A stretch of 64,000 nt of DNA from an uncultured Prochlorococcus sp. (GCA_902518475.1 CABYGI010000001.1:1-64000); one strand, 5' to 3'. Shown: positions 51,940-60,888, counted from the first letter of the stretch. Notes: generated from the sequence alone by a model not told the origin. Numbers and translations: made by a program.

Positions 51940-51971
51940 TATGTTGATTGATGAATTTTGAGAACTAAATA

Positions 51972-52778
51972 ATGAAAAATAATAATATAAGATTTGAATT
52001 GTCATTTAAAAATATTCCTCAGTTAGAAAACAAACTTAAATTCTGCAAATTAAATAATATAAAAAATATAAATGTTCCATGCAAAGGAGTTATCAAAAAG
52101 GACTTATTCAACTCAGCAATCAATTTTATATCTAAAGACTTCCATGAATTTAACGTAACTTATCATTATAGTCTTTATCATCAATACTCAAAAAATAATA
52201 CAAAATCATATCAGGATTTTTTAGATTTTATTATAAATTCACAGAATAATAGAAATTATGAAATTCTGCTAGTGACAGGTTCAAATAAGAAAAAAGACTT
52301 TAATACAATTGAGGTATTAAATAATTTAAAAAAAGAAAAAAATTTAAAAGTTAAATTAGGTATAGCTTACAATCCATACTTGAAAAAATATTATAATGTT
52401 TCTTCAGAAAGAGAAAGGTTCGAAAGAAAAATTTCGACTGGATTAATAAATTCAATTTGGTTTCAATATGGCACAGATATTAAAGTTCTTCAGAATGAGT
52501 TAACTTATCTCAAGAAAATAGTAAAAGATGAAAAATTAAATCTTTTTGGAAGTTTATTTATTCCTTCTAAACAATTTGTAGCGCGGTTTAAATTTCGTCC
52601 TTGGAAAGAGGTTTACATATCAGAAAAGTGTTTATTTGACTTGGATAATTTCTTTGATTTTACAAGTGATTTGGTTAGTTTTTATAAAAATAATAATATT
52701 ACTCCTGTAATTGAATCTGATTTTTCATCATTAGAGAAACTTGATTCTGTTTATAGTTTCTTAAAAAATGAAAGATAA
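51972..52778 (+). CDS. MTHFR-like TIM-barrel protein
   Basis: 268 residues. The strand order and motifs ILLVTGSNKKKDFNTIEVL, LKVKLGIAYNPYL, RKISTGLINSIWFQYGTDI and LNLFGSLFIPSKQF recall methylenetetrahydrofolate reductase (flavin barrel), but conserved MetF residues such as the N-terminal FExxPP are only loosely kept (FELSFKNIPQLE). It may be a divergent folate or flavin enzyme. The gene next door encodes an FAD oxidoreductase (20-base gap), and the two may act together. Confidence 0.55.
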   Translation: MKNNNIRFELSFKNIPQLENKLKFCKLNNIKNINVPCKGVIKKDLFNSAINFISKDFHEFNVTYHYSLYHQYSKNNTKSYQDFLDFIINSQNNRNYEILLVTGSNKKKDFNTIEVLNNLKKEKNLKVKLGIAYNPYLKKYYNVSSERERFERKISTGLINSIWFQYGTDIKVLQNELTYLKKIVKDEKLNLFGSLFIPSKQFVARFKFRPWKEVYISEKCLFDLDNFFDFTSDLVSFYKNNNITPVIESDFSSLEKLDSVYSFLKNER

Positions 52779-52798
52779 TTTATGTCAATATTAAACTT

Positions 52799-53966
52799 AT
52801 GAAAAGTGATGTTAAATATGACTTATTAATAATAGGTGGAGGAATATCTGCGTGTGTTTTCGCTTCGAAGTATCTGAAAAATAATATTACAAAAAAAATT
52901 GGATTAATTGAAATTGGTCGTGGACTTGGAGGGAGATCAAGTACAAGAATAAGCAAAAAATATAAAGGATGGAAACTAAACCATGGTTCTCCAAATTTTA
53001 ATATATCTAACAGTAACAATAATCTTCTATTAAAAAGATATATTGATGAATTATTGGAAAATAAATATATAAAAATTGACGACTCAGACATATTTTTTCT
53101 AAATGAAGATTCTCATTTAGAAACCATAAAAAAATCTGAATTTACTTGTGGAGTTAATTATCTATCTTTAGATTCCATGAGTGAATTATCGAAAAAGATA
53201 ATTGAGTCAAATAATCTAAGAGAGAAAGTTGATTTTTTCTTTGAAACTTTAATAGTTGATATGAAGTTCAATGATAAAGAATGGATACTAACATCAAAAA
53301 ATGGAGACAAATTCAAGTCTAAATATCTAATTTGTTCAACTAATTTATTGTTACATAAGAGGTCTTTAAAAATATTAAACGTAAATCAAATTCCATTAAG
53401 AAAAGCTATTCCTATTAATAATGATAAAAAAATAGATTTACTATTAAATTTCTTAGAAGAACAAACATTTATTCCGCGGTTAACTTTTTTAATTTATACA
53501 CATGAAAATTATAGTTATAAAGATTATTATTCTAAAAAAACAAAGGTATTTTTATTTAAAAAATAATTTAGAAAAAAAATATAGATTTGAAAGAATTATT
53601 TTTCAGCAGCAAGATAATAATAAATTAGGAATTGTAGTACATTCAAAAAACGCAGAGTTAATTAATTCTTACATACGAGCAAAGGATGAAGAAGTTTTTA
53701 AACAAAAAATAATTTCAAATTTCAATAAACTGTTTGAAGAGAATTCTGTTGTACATAAATTAACTTTCGATGAAAAAATATCTATTATGAAATGGAGAGC
53801 TTCACAGCCTTCTGGTCTTGCCGTACCATTATCTTTACAAATTAGTAGAAAATATAGAATTGGATTTTGCGGAGACTGGTTTGAAGGAGATGGATTTGGC
53901 AGAATTGAAGGCTCAATTTTAAGTGCTTTAATGTTAGAGAAAAAAATTAAAGATTTAATTAAATAA
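52799..53966 (+). pseudogene. NAD(P)/FAD-dependent amine oxidoreductase (renalase-like), frameshifted
   Basis: Two frames make one protein. The first (52799-53566) has the FAD-binding LLIIGGGISACVFASKYL and GRGLGGRSSTRISKKYKG; the second, from about 53560, continues with RFERIIFQQQ and ends GFCGDWFEGDGFGRIEGSIL, the usual C-terminal FAD motif. The shift is +1 and sits at a run of six A (53558-53563) just before the stop; losing one A restores ...FLFKNNLEKKYRF. Either a real inactivating insertion, a programmed slippage site or an assembly error. Confidence 0.75.
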
Positions 53967-54551
53967 TTCTTTCAGAATGTGATCTATATCAGTGTTTTTT
54001 TCAATAATTAATTTATTTGTATTATTTTTTATGCTATCAGGTTTGGATTTTTCGTAATATATGTTCCATGATTTTAAGAAATCATTCTCAGCTTGTTTTT
54101 TATCCTTCCCCCTTTCTTTTATATCTCTTTGGACAACTCTTTTCATACACTCATTTTTTTTAGTTTTTATTTCTAAAAAAATATAATCCTTATTATTTAA
54201 AGTGTTTGAGAATTCTTCAGCAAATATACCCTCAACAATTAAAAAATTAATATTATTTGTTTCGTTTAAGATATTTTGAATTGTTTTTTTTTTGAAATTA
54301 TAATAACGATCACAGATTGAAATTCCATTCTTATAAATAAAATCAAAATCTTTTTTGAATAGTTTGTTATTAAAACTAATACTTCTATCAAAGAAACCTT
54401 CTACAAATTTTGGAAGTAATTTACTTATTAACCCTGTCTTATAGTAATTGTCGGTACTTAAAACAATACCATTTTTATTTTTTTTTATTATTTGATTTGA
54501 TAAAGTTGTTTTCCCGCTTCCCGAAGGTCCACTTATAAAAATAAGCTTCAT
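53955..54551 (-). CDS. P-loop kinase, uridine kinase-like
   Basis: 198 residues. Walker A FISGPSGSGKTTLSNQI (residues 4-20) and LSTDNYYKTG, as in uridine kinases, then FLIVEGIFAEEF and RVVQRDIKERGKDKKQAEND with the lid Arg residues. Probably phosphorylates a nucleoside or related small molecule. Its 3' end overlaps the flavoprotein's by 12 bases. Confidence 0.78.
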   Translation of the reverse strand: MKLIFISGPSGSGKTTLSNQIIKKNKNGIVLSTDNYYKTGLISKLLPKFVEGFFDRSISFNNKLFKKDFDFIYKNGISICDRYYNFKKKTIQNILNETNNINFLIVEGIFAEEFSNTLNNKDYIFLEIKTKKNECMKRVVQRDIKERGKDKKQAENDFLKSWNIYYEKSKPDSIKNNTNKLIIEKNTDIDHILKELFN

Positions 54552-54817
54552 TTTTATGATCTGTTCTTTAATAAGATTTTAACTTTACTATTAATAAAAA
54601 CCTTTAAATTTTGAATATACATTTTATCTTTTTTTTGTTTTTAAAATAATTTATAAAACCTTGCAATGGCTCGTAAGCTTGCATAAATATTAAATGTGTG
54701 TCTTTATGTAATTGTAAATAAATTATTTCTATTCAATTAGTTATTTTCTAGTTATTAATTCCTCTGGAATTTGATAGTATTAAATTGAAGAGCTAATTTT
54801 ATTACTTATATATTGCA

Positions 54818-55141
54818 ATGATTTCTAAATTTCTCAGCAAACTAAAATCAATTTTATTTAAAAGTGCAGTAACTCCTGAAACTCCTTTAAAGAAAGAAAA
54901 AAAATCAGTAAAGTCTGCAAAAACAAAAACAAAAACGAAAACAAAAACCAAAGCGGTAAATTCTAAGAAAAATATAGAAACTTTGACTACACTTCCAGGT
55001 GTTGGAGAAAAAAGCGCAAAAGCTTTGTATGAGGCTGGATTTAAAACAACAAAGGCAGTTATCGCTGCTGATGAAAAGGATCTTCTTGCTGTTTCTGGAG
55101 TTGGGATAAACCTCGTAAAGAAGCTTAAAAAGCTTAAATAA
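54818..55141 (+). CDS. Helix-hairpin-helix protein with basic linker
   Basis: 107 residues. A basic, KTKTKT-type linker (about 30-47) precedes a double HhH: TLTTLPGVGEKSAKALYEAG and LLAVSGVGINLVKKLKKLK. Such modules bind DNA non-specifically or link replication/repair proteins. No enzymatic domain. The KTKT run is a simple repeat that may vary in length. Confidence 0.75.
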   Translation: MISKFLSKLKSILFKSAVTPETPLKKEKKSVKSAKTKTKTKTKTKAVNSKKNIETLTTLPGVGEKSAKALYEAGFKTTKAVIAADEKDLLAVSGVGINLVKKLKKLK

Positions 55142-55212
55142 TTAAATTTTTTAAACCTCTATTAAAATAAATTATATTAAAGATTTACAAAAACTTTGTA
55201 AGTTTAAGGATA

Positions 55213-55389
55213 TTATCTTCTTCTTGCTTTTCTTCTCTGCTGTAACTTTCTTTTGTATTTTTCGATAGGAGTTTCGTGATGCCTAAGTCTTTTTAAATCT
55301 GCAAAGATTCCAGATTTAGATACTTGTCTTTTAAATCTTCTAAGGGCTGACTCAATTCCCTCGTTCTCTCCAACTGTTACTTGTGTCAA
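55213..55389 (-). CDS. rpsU: Ribosomal protein S21
   Basis: 58 residues from [23 protein letters not shown], then [20 protein letters not shown] and an Arg/Lys-rich tail. The sequence is a classical S21, which assists initiation on the 30S subunit. Monocistronic here. Confidence 0.95.
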
Positions 55390-55475
55390 AATTTCTTAAA
55401 TAAATATTATTCTAGCACCTCAATAGATAAATTTTAAATTCAAACTTCAATTCAAGAATTCTTGGTTTATTTAGC

Positions 55476-55934
55476 TTATTTTTTTGCCCACTCAACAAAT
55501 TCTTTTTTATTACTTTTTATATCTTGTAATGATTCAAAATAATACTTTTCCCAATCATCTTTAGGCAGTCCAAGAAATAACATTAGATTTAATGGGTATT
55601 TATCGCTATCGGAACAATTTCTAAAATCATCTCTGAATAAAAAAATTTCCTTTTTTAGAGCAATTGCGATACCTAATTCAATCATTACACCTTCATCTGG
55701 TGGATTTCCATTAACAATCGCAAAAATACAATCACATTCTTTTAAGTCATGAAAATTACTTCTTGCAACCTCATATGCCCATTCACTTTCTTCTTGTATT
55801 AATGGTTTTGCTCTCTCAAAAGGTTCAAATACTTCTACATTTAAATCGTTGAAGATTTTAATAAATTCATGTAAGAGAGTTTTAGTTTGTTTTGAAAATC
55901 CATATGGATTAGCCAAATATAATTTCTTTCTCAA
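55476..55934 (-). CDS. Nucleoside 2-deoxyribosyltransferase
   Basis: 152 residues: LYLANPYGFSKQTKTLLHEF start, then FAIVNGNPPDEGVMIELGIA with the conserved Asp and Glu of the family. It exchanges bases on deoxynucleosides, in salvage. It overlaps the phosphoribosyltransferase gene by four bases (ATGA-type), so they are one operon. Confidence 0.87.
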   Translation of the reverse strand: MRKKLYLANPYGFSKQTKTLLHEFIKIFNDLNVEVFEPFERAKPLIQEESEWAYEVARSNFHDLKECDCIFAIVNGNPPDEGVMIELGIAIALKKEIFLFRDDFRNCSDSDKYPLNLMLFLGLPKDDWEKYYFESLQDIKSNKKEFVEWAKK

Positions 55935-56326
55935 CTTAAACCTCTTTTTTTAGTGTACTCTTCGCGGTCACTTTTTGAATTTAAAGTATTTTCCCAAGGG
56001 AAAACTATCCATTGGCTTTTTTTTGATATAAACACGGTATTCCACCATGTAGGTTTAATCTTACTGAATAATACAAAAAACACTGCTCCTTCAATATCTT
56101 TAAAAGTCGTTAATGTAAGACCAGTTTCATAAACATCATCTACTATTAGTGAATTTTTTTTTGGTTTTGAAATTAATTCAATTTTTAATTTATGACTTAG
56201 TGCTACAGCAAGACATAATCCACCCCGAGGAACTCCATATATTCCAGAAAACTTCTTAAACCTACATTTATCAGCTATTTCTTCTACGCTCTTATCAAAA
56301 TCGCTCCAAGTAAAATAACTTATCAT
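55931..56326 (-). CDS. Phosphoribosyltransferase-domain protein
   Basis: 131 residues from the ATG at 56326 (a start at 56371 would add 15 polar residues). FSGIYGVPRGGLCLAVALSH and SLIVDDVYETGLTL, the PRPP motif, identify the type I PRTase fold. Substrate is probably a purine or pyrimidine base. Coupled to the deoxyribosyltransferase downstream. Confidence 0.85.
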   Translation of the reverse strand: MISYFTWSDFDKSVEEIADKCRFKKFSGIYGVPRGGLCLAVALSHKLKIELISKPKKNSLIVDDVYETGLTLTTFKDIEGAVFFVLFSKIKPTWWNTVFISKKSQWIVFPWENTLNSKSDREEYTKKRGLS

Positions 56327-56327
56327 T

Positions 56328-56513
56328 TTAATTTTTGTTTTTTTCTGTTGTTGTAGCGTAATTTGAAGCAATTACACTTAAAAGTGCTACTAATTGCTCA
56401 TTTGGACAATTAGTATTTTTTTTCAAATTTTCACATTCATTTAAAATCTTGGTGTATGTATCCTCAACTATCCCGTTCATTTGATCGATACTAAAAGAAT
56501 ATGGTTTATTCAT
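56328..56513 (-). CDS. Small helical protein, unknown
   Basis: 61 residues from ATG 56513 (a GTG at 56597 would give 89 and a mostly hydrophobic leader). NGIVEDTYTKILNECENLKK, then CPNEQLVALLSVIASNYATT. The stop codon lies one base before the phosphoribosyltransferase start, so they are coupled. No family recognised. Confidence 0.55.
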   Translation of the reverse strand: MNKPYSFSIDQMNGIVEDTYTKILNECENLKKNTNCPNEQLVALLSVIASNYATTTEKNKN

Positions 56514-56587
56514 TTTTAAATTACTAGTTATTTTATTGTTACTTAAATATCCAACGAAGTAAATATTTTTAGTATTTAAAGATAAAA

Positions 56588-57091
56588 TTATTCCCACATG
56601 GGCTCATTTAATTTTTCATTTTTAAGTGAAGAAGGAATATAAGTATGTAAAGTTTCAATTTTTATAGCCCATTTTTTAGAGTTTCCCTTTAAACTTTCGC
56701 TTTCAATTAGGTTTGTTAGGGAAATCCTTTTTCTAACTTTAAGAAGTCCTAAACAAGCTTTCCAGGCTTCATGATTTTTATAAATATCTAACCAAAAATC
56801 AAAAATATTTTCTAAGATTTCTAAAGGGATATCAAATGGAATCCCAATTGAAGGTCTTGCAGTTAAATAATTTTTGTTTCTTAGTTCATTTAATAAATTA
56901 TTTACGTTCATATTAATAGCTAATAGAATCTCTTTGGCTGATTCATTACCTATTAATTCTTTTCTATGGCAATCTAAAAGATTTGTATCATCAAGGATAT
57001 TCTCATCACAATTTTTTATTCCCACAATCCAAAACCCTTCTCCGTTATTCACTCCACTAGCAAGAAATAGATATTGAGATGAATTCTCCAA
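56588..57091 (-). CDS. Conserved hypothetical protein, first gene of the salvage-like operon
   Basis: 167 residues, no signal or helix segment. FLASGVNNGEGFWIVGIKNC at the start, SIGIPFDIPLEILENIFDFW in the middle. Unknown family. Read in the same direction as the three genes that follow, with 74 bases to the next chosen start. Confidence 0.55.
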   Translation of the reverse strand: MENSSQYLFLASGVNNGEGFWIVGIKNCDENILDDTNLLDCHRKELIGNESAKEILLAINMNVNNLLNELRNKNYLTARPSIGIPFDIPLEILENIFDFWLDIYKNHEAWKACLGLLKVRKRISLTNLIESESLKGNSKKWAIKIETLHTYIPSSLKNEKLNEPMWE

Positions 57092-57315
57092 GATTTCAAA
57101 TTATTTTTTCCATTTTTAACATTTTTTTCTTGATATGAAAATAATTTTACTGTTCAACTAACAATATGAAATCCTCGTAAAAAAAAATTTATTGTTATAT
57201 TTAGATTTTTAGAAAATGTTTGATTTAACAGAATTAAAACTAATGTTTTTGGATCCTACTGATTTAATAATTAATAATATAAATAAATTTCTTTATAGTA
57301 ATAAAGCAATTAAAT

Positions 57316-57543
57316 TTATTTTTTCTTAGGAAATAATTTTCCTATTTTTTCCTTTTGCAAGTCCTCCTTTTTAGTTCTTATTTTTTTGTCTTCTAGGGAT
57401 TCTTTATTAGTACTTACAGCATAAATAATATAGAAGATCATTCCTGTAAATATTAATCCTACAAAAATTATGATTATTCCTATAGGTTCACTGGGACTAA
57501 GTATTTTAAGATCTAAAGCTGTATTTAGGGAAATTATCATCAA
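57316..57543 (-). CDS. Small membrane protein, unknown
   Basis: 75 residues (74 from Met2). Helix at about 21-43 (IGIIIIFVGLIFTGMIFYII), basic Lys-rich tail. No family recognised; position behind 57577-57810 suggests co-transcription. Confidence 0.5.
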   Translation of the reverse strand: MMIISLNTALDLKILSPSEPIGIIIIFVGLIFTGMIFYIIYAVSTNKESLEDKKIRTKKEDLQKEKIGKLFPKKK

Positions 57544-57576
57544 TACACAAATTCCTTAAATAAATTTCTTGGAAAT

Positions 57577-57810
57577 CTAATTGATTTCCTCGTATCCAAA
57601 AAATGTTGCATTGTCTGAATTTTTATACCCATTAGCGGCTTCCTGTGGGTTTTGACTGTCAATTTTTCTTGCTTTAGCATGAATCATGTTGAATGGGAAA
57701 ATCACAGCCCCTACAAAAAAATGAAGAATTAAGAAATCTGAAGGTAATCCATTTGTCCAATCAGGAAAAAATAGCAATGTCATCAATGATTCGTACATAT
57801 TTGTAGTCAT
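57577..57810 (-). CDS. Small membrane-associated protein, unknown
   Basis: 77 residues; 73 if Met5 is used. Aromatic-rich start (FFPDWTNGLPSDFLILHFF), one helix, then HAKARKIDSQNPQEAANGYK. The sequence is complex and less A/T-biased, suggesting conservation. No family recognised. Confidence 0.55.
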   Translation of the reverse strand: MTTNMYESLMTLLFFPDWTNGLPSDFLILHFFVGAVIFPFNMIHAKARKIDSQNPQEAANGYKNSDNATFFGYEEIN

Positions 57811-57962
57811 ATAAACCTCTGACTATTATTACTGAACTTATCGCAATACTTTTAATTATTAATAAATTGAAATTTAATTTGCTTTTAATTATTATCAGAT
57901 TAAATTGAAAAGATAATTTTAAAATACTATTATAATACTTATAGATTATTGATTAATAGCTG

Positions 57963-58364
57963 TTGTTAAAATTATTTTTTGTCTTACTTTTATTTATAAT
58001 TTTTCAATTAAAACCTGCAATAGGTTTAGCTTTTGATACGTCCGATCCTAGTGTTAGTTTGCTACAAAATAGGATCTCTAATAATTTTTCTAAGAAATAT
58101 TGTAATGCTATCCAAAATGGTCTTTCTAAAGATGAAGCAATGAAATCAGCGATTGTAAAAACTGAAAACATTATATCTTTCTCTTACAATCCTCAGAAAA
58201 AATGGATTGAGAAAAGTGATTTGGCAAATCAAATTTCATTGCAAGTAGTAAATGATTGTGGATGGTCGTTTGGACTAATTGGAAAGGAGGGAGTTGATTA
58301 TTTTAAATTATATTTTCTAGAAATTTACGAAAAAACTACTCCTGACAAAAATTTTTCAAGATAG
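57963..58364 (+). CDS. Secreted protein, member B of a two-gene family in this window
   Basis: 133 residues, TTG start, signal peptide ending IGLAFD (about residue 24). The mature part has NNFSKKYCNAIQNGLSKDEAM and VVNDCGWSFGL, lining up with KRFAKVFCDAKREGLDS and ILDNCGEF of 39003-39395 (one Cys early, one Cys late, same spacing). Probable paralogue. A membrane peptide gene follows after nine bases. Confidence 0.6.
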   Translation: MLKLFFVLLLFIIFQLKPAIGLAFDTSDPSVSLLQNRISNNFSKKYCNAIQNGLSKDEAMKSAIVKTENIISFSYNPQKKWIEKSDLANQISLQVVNDCGWSFGLIGKEGVDYFKLYFLEIYEKTTPDKNFSR

Positions 58365-58373
58365 ATTAGGTTA

Positions 58374-58568
58374 ATGAATAATATTTCAGACAAATTAGTA
58401 TTGACTATAATTTTGATTACTATTCTTTTTGTATTTGGATTGATTTTTTCAGTAAAGTCTCCAGAGAGAAAGGTTATAGATTCTCCCATAATGTGGAAAG
58501 ATGATTATTCTAATATCTCGATTTTTAAAAGCAAAAATATAAATTTAGAAAGAATAAGAATAATTTAA
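58374..58568 (+). CDS. Small single-helix membrane protein, unknown
   Basis: 64 residues: helix at about 8-28 (LVLTIILITILFVFGLIF), then VKSPERKVIDSPIMWKDDYS. Follows the secreted protein gene by nine bases. No family recognised. Confidence 0.5.
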   Translation: MNNISDKLVLTIILITILFVFGLIFSVKSPERKVIDSPIMWKDDYSNISIFKSKNINLERIRII

Positions 58569-58654
58569 TAAAAACATTGATTATTTAAATAAAGGGTCCT
58601 TTTAAGGATATACAAAAATATTTTTCGAATCTCAATCAATTTATCGTTCATTGT

Positions 58655-58996
58655 TTAATTTAAATAGTTCAAAAGAACTGACGCTAGTTTTAAATCATCA
58701 TTAAACCATGCTCGTATCGCCATAGCTCTTCGAGGATCATAAAAATATTGTTTTCTGTACCAACTAAGAACTTCTGAATCTGATTTATTCCCATTACATG
58801 ACAAGCAACATGGTACGCAATTACTTGAACTGCTAATACCCCCTTTTGACATTGGGTGAAGGTGGTCAAGTGATTCTGAGGGTTTGCCGCAATAAATACA
58901 TTTATAATTAGTAAGTTTATTAAGTGATTCTCTCCAATTTTTATTACTTATCTTGGGACAAAACTGATCAAGGTAAATTGCATCTTGTCTATGCAT
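58655..58996 (-). CDS. HNH endonuclease-domain protein
   Basis: 113 residues from ATG 58996 (the frame stays open to 59107, but that part is basic and low-complexity). CIYCGKPSESLDHLHPMSKG and CLSCNGNKSD give the CxxC/HNH core with the catalytic DH. Cyanobacterial HNH proteins of this size are common, usually with unknown targets. No associated mobile element is visible. Confidence 0.82.
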   Translation of the reverse strand: MHRQDAIYLDQFCPKISNKNWRESLNKLTNYKCIYCGKPSESLDHLHPMSKGGISSSSNCVPCCLSCNGNKSDSEVLSWYRKQYFYDPRRAMAIRAWFNDDLKLASVLLNYLN

Positions 58997-59136
58997 AAAA
59001 TTCTTGATAATTTTTCCGATAATAACAGTTTTTTTTAAAGTATGATTGAAAAAGATAAAATAAGACTTTTTAAAGCAATTGTTTCTTATGAAAAGAATAA
59101 TTTTCAATTATTAATTCAAAGGGCAATTTATAGTTA

Positions 59137-59946
59137 ATGTTTTATTTATTAACCATATTAGGAAATTTTGATCATTCTTTATTTAAAAGTATTTATATCT
59201 TTTTGATATCGTTTTTTTCTAATACCTTCTCAGCAATTTCTGGAGGAGGAGCAGGATTATTACAATTGCCTGCATTAATTTTATCTGGATTTCCTTATTA
59301 TCAGGCTCTTTCTAGTCATAAATTAGCGACAGTAGCACTAGGAATAGGAGGTTCCTTAAGAGATTACAAATCTTTAGGTAATGATATAAGTGTAGCTTGG
59401 CAAATTTTAATTTTTGGATTACCAGGAGTAATTTTGGGAGCTTCTGTAGTTGAATATATATCAGAAAAGTATTTGTACTTAATTTTAGGAATAATTTCAA
59501 TATTATAGGCTTTTTACTCATTACTTAAACCAGATTTAGGTTTATCATCTGGAAATAATAAGCTTAACTTAGTACATAAAATAAGATTTTTAATTTTAAT
59601 TTTTTTAGTAGGTATCTTAAATGGTTCTATTTCTTCAGGAACTGGATTGCTTGTGACAATACTTTTAATAAAAACATTCAAAATGGATTTTCTTCGAGCT
59701 ATAAGTATGACATTCTTTACTGTTGGAATTTTTTGGAATTTTATCGGAGGAGTTTTTTTGACAAGAATGGGATCAGTTCCTTCAAATATACTGTTTGTAT
59801 TGATAATTGGTTCTTTTACAGGAGGATATTTCGGAGCTCATCTATCAAAATTAAAGGGAAATATCCTAATTAAGAAAACCTTCATAACAGTTTGTGTTTT
59901 AGTTGGTATTAGCTTATTGATTAAATCCATAAGAAGTTTTTTATAA
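59137..59946 (+). pseudogene. TauE/SafE-family permease interrupted by an in-frame TAG
   Basis: The frame runs 269 codons with a single TAG at 59506-59508. Before it: FSAISGGGAGLLQLPALILSG, a TauE first-repeat signature, and after it the second repeat (NGSISSGTGLLVTILLIKTF). About eight helices in total. Family members export sulfite or organosulfur anions. The single stop between the two repeats suggests recent inactivation, readthrough, or an error in the assembly. Confidence 0.8.
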
Positions 59947-60095
59947 AATAATCTACAATACCACTAGACTTGAGTGACAAGATTATATCAACTTTAGAAG
60001 TGTTTAAAAAGAAAAATTCAAACTTACATTATTCTTTATAAATAATTTAATGAATTACTTTTCTTGTTAAATAAAGTTTTATAAAAACTTTAATG

Positions 60096-60125
60096 AAAAA
60101 AAAAAGGCCTCACAGATGTGTGGCC
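60096..60125 (-). terminator. Terminator of the minus-strand small RNA
   Basis: GGCC arms (60106-60109 with 60122-60125) plus CACA/TGTG pairing, followed on the minus strand by ten T (60096-60105 are A). No protein gene on the minus strand ends just upstream, so it must serve another transcript. Confidence 0.8.
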
Positions 60126-60240
60126 AGGTGATGGGGAACCTTATTTTTAAACCAATTTCTAAAAAAATGCAACCCCCTATCTATAGCGCCAACAATGTGG
60201 AGTTAACACACTACAGATAGTGCTTTAGTTATTTTCTTGA
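60096..60240 (-). ncRNA. Candidate minus-strand small RNA, unassigned
   Basis: Nothing protein-like is present from 59947 to 60391. On the minus strand a TATAAA -10 (plus 60248-60253) precedes a region with two helices: CTATCTGTAG pairing with CTATAGATAG, and a G/C-rich GGGGTTGC...GGTTCCCC segment, then the terminator GGCCACACA-TCTG-TGAGGCC with a ten-T run. Length about 140 nt. It does not fit tmRNA, 6S or SRP RNA that I know. Confidence 0.45.
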
Positions 60241-60391
60241 ATACTTATTTATAGATTTTGAAATAATTTTGTAATTTTTAAGTCTCTGAGAAAAATTCTT
60301 ATTTCATGATTTCAAGTGTTTTGATAATTTCACTTGTTAAAAATGTCGTGGATTGTATCATTCGTAAGGACTTTACTAGTAAGGACCATTA

Positions 60392-60619
60392 ATGATTGAA
60401 TTAACTTTACTTGCTCTTTTGAATTATGTAGGGGATAATTTCTGTGAATATAGAAATTTAGGTCATGATAATTATAAATCTTTACTTCTTTCTTACAGTG
60501 ATGCAAGTAATAAATTTGGACTATTCGAGGTTAAAAAGGTTATTGAGAAGTCAGAAAATTTAAAAGTTACTGCTGTTGCTATTGCTGCAATTAAGTGCCC
60601 TCAGCATATAGTTAAGTAA
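60392..60619 (+). CDS. Small protein, unknown
   Basis: 75 residues: LTLLALLNYVGDNFCEYRNL, then DASNKFGLFEVKKVIEKSE and VAIAAIKCPQHIVK. AAGGA precedes the ATG by about six bases, and a GTAAGGAC direct repeat lies in the leader. Its stop overlaps the next start (TAATG), so they are coupled. Confidence 0.55.
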   Translation: MIELTLLALLNYVGDNFCEYRNLGHDNYKSLLLSYSDASNKFGLFEVKKVIEKSENLKVTAVAIAAIKCPQHIVK

Positions 60620-60885
60620 TGAAGTTTGAATTTAAAACTGAAAATGAAAATTATTCAAAATCAATTTCACAATTTATCAGTATAGTTTTTTTTCTCACTC
60701 TAATAATTATCCTTTGTAATATTGCACTTAAATTAGGAATCATATCTAGAAATCATCAAATTGAAAATAACTGTAGGCTTTTATCTATTGAAAAATCTAA
60801 AACTCATTTTAAGAAATTATCTATGCTTTCTAATCTGAAGAGTAAACAACAAATTTGGGAATTTTGTAGGGACGTTATTAAATAA
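60619..60885 (+). CDS. Small membrane protein, unknown
   Basis: 88 residues: polar N-terminus, one helix at about 18-38, then a basic outer part with two Cys (NNCRLLSIEKS, WEFCRDV). Overlaps the previous stop codon by one base. Convergent with the ABC-2 permease genes. Confidence 0.5.
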   Translation: MKFEFKTENENYSKSISQFISIVFFLTLIIILCNIALKLGIISRNHQIENNCRLLSIEKSKTHFKKLSMLSNLKSKQQIWEFCRDVIK

Positions 60886-60888
60886 TAG

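Noticed and set aside
57216-57329. A 37-codon plus-strand ORF (MFDLTELKLMFLDP start)
   Set aside because: It is low-complexity, has no ribosome-binding site and overlaps the end of a better minus-strand gene.
60106-60200. tRNA or riboswitch in the G/C-rich part of 59947-60391
   Set aside because: No cloverleaf, T-arm or known aptamer core is visible; the stems fit a terminator-ended small RNA better.
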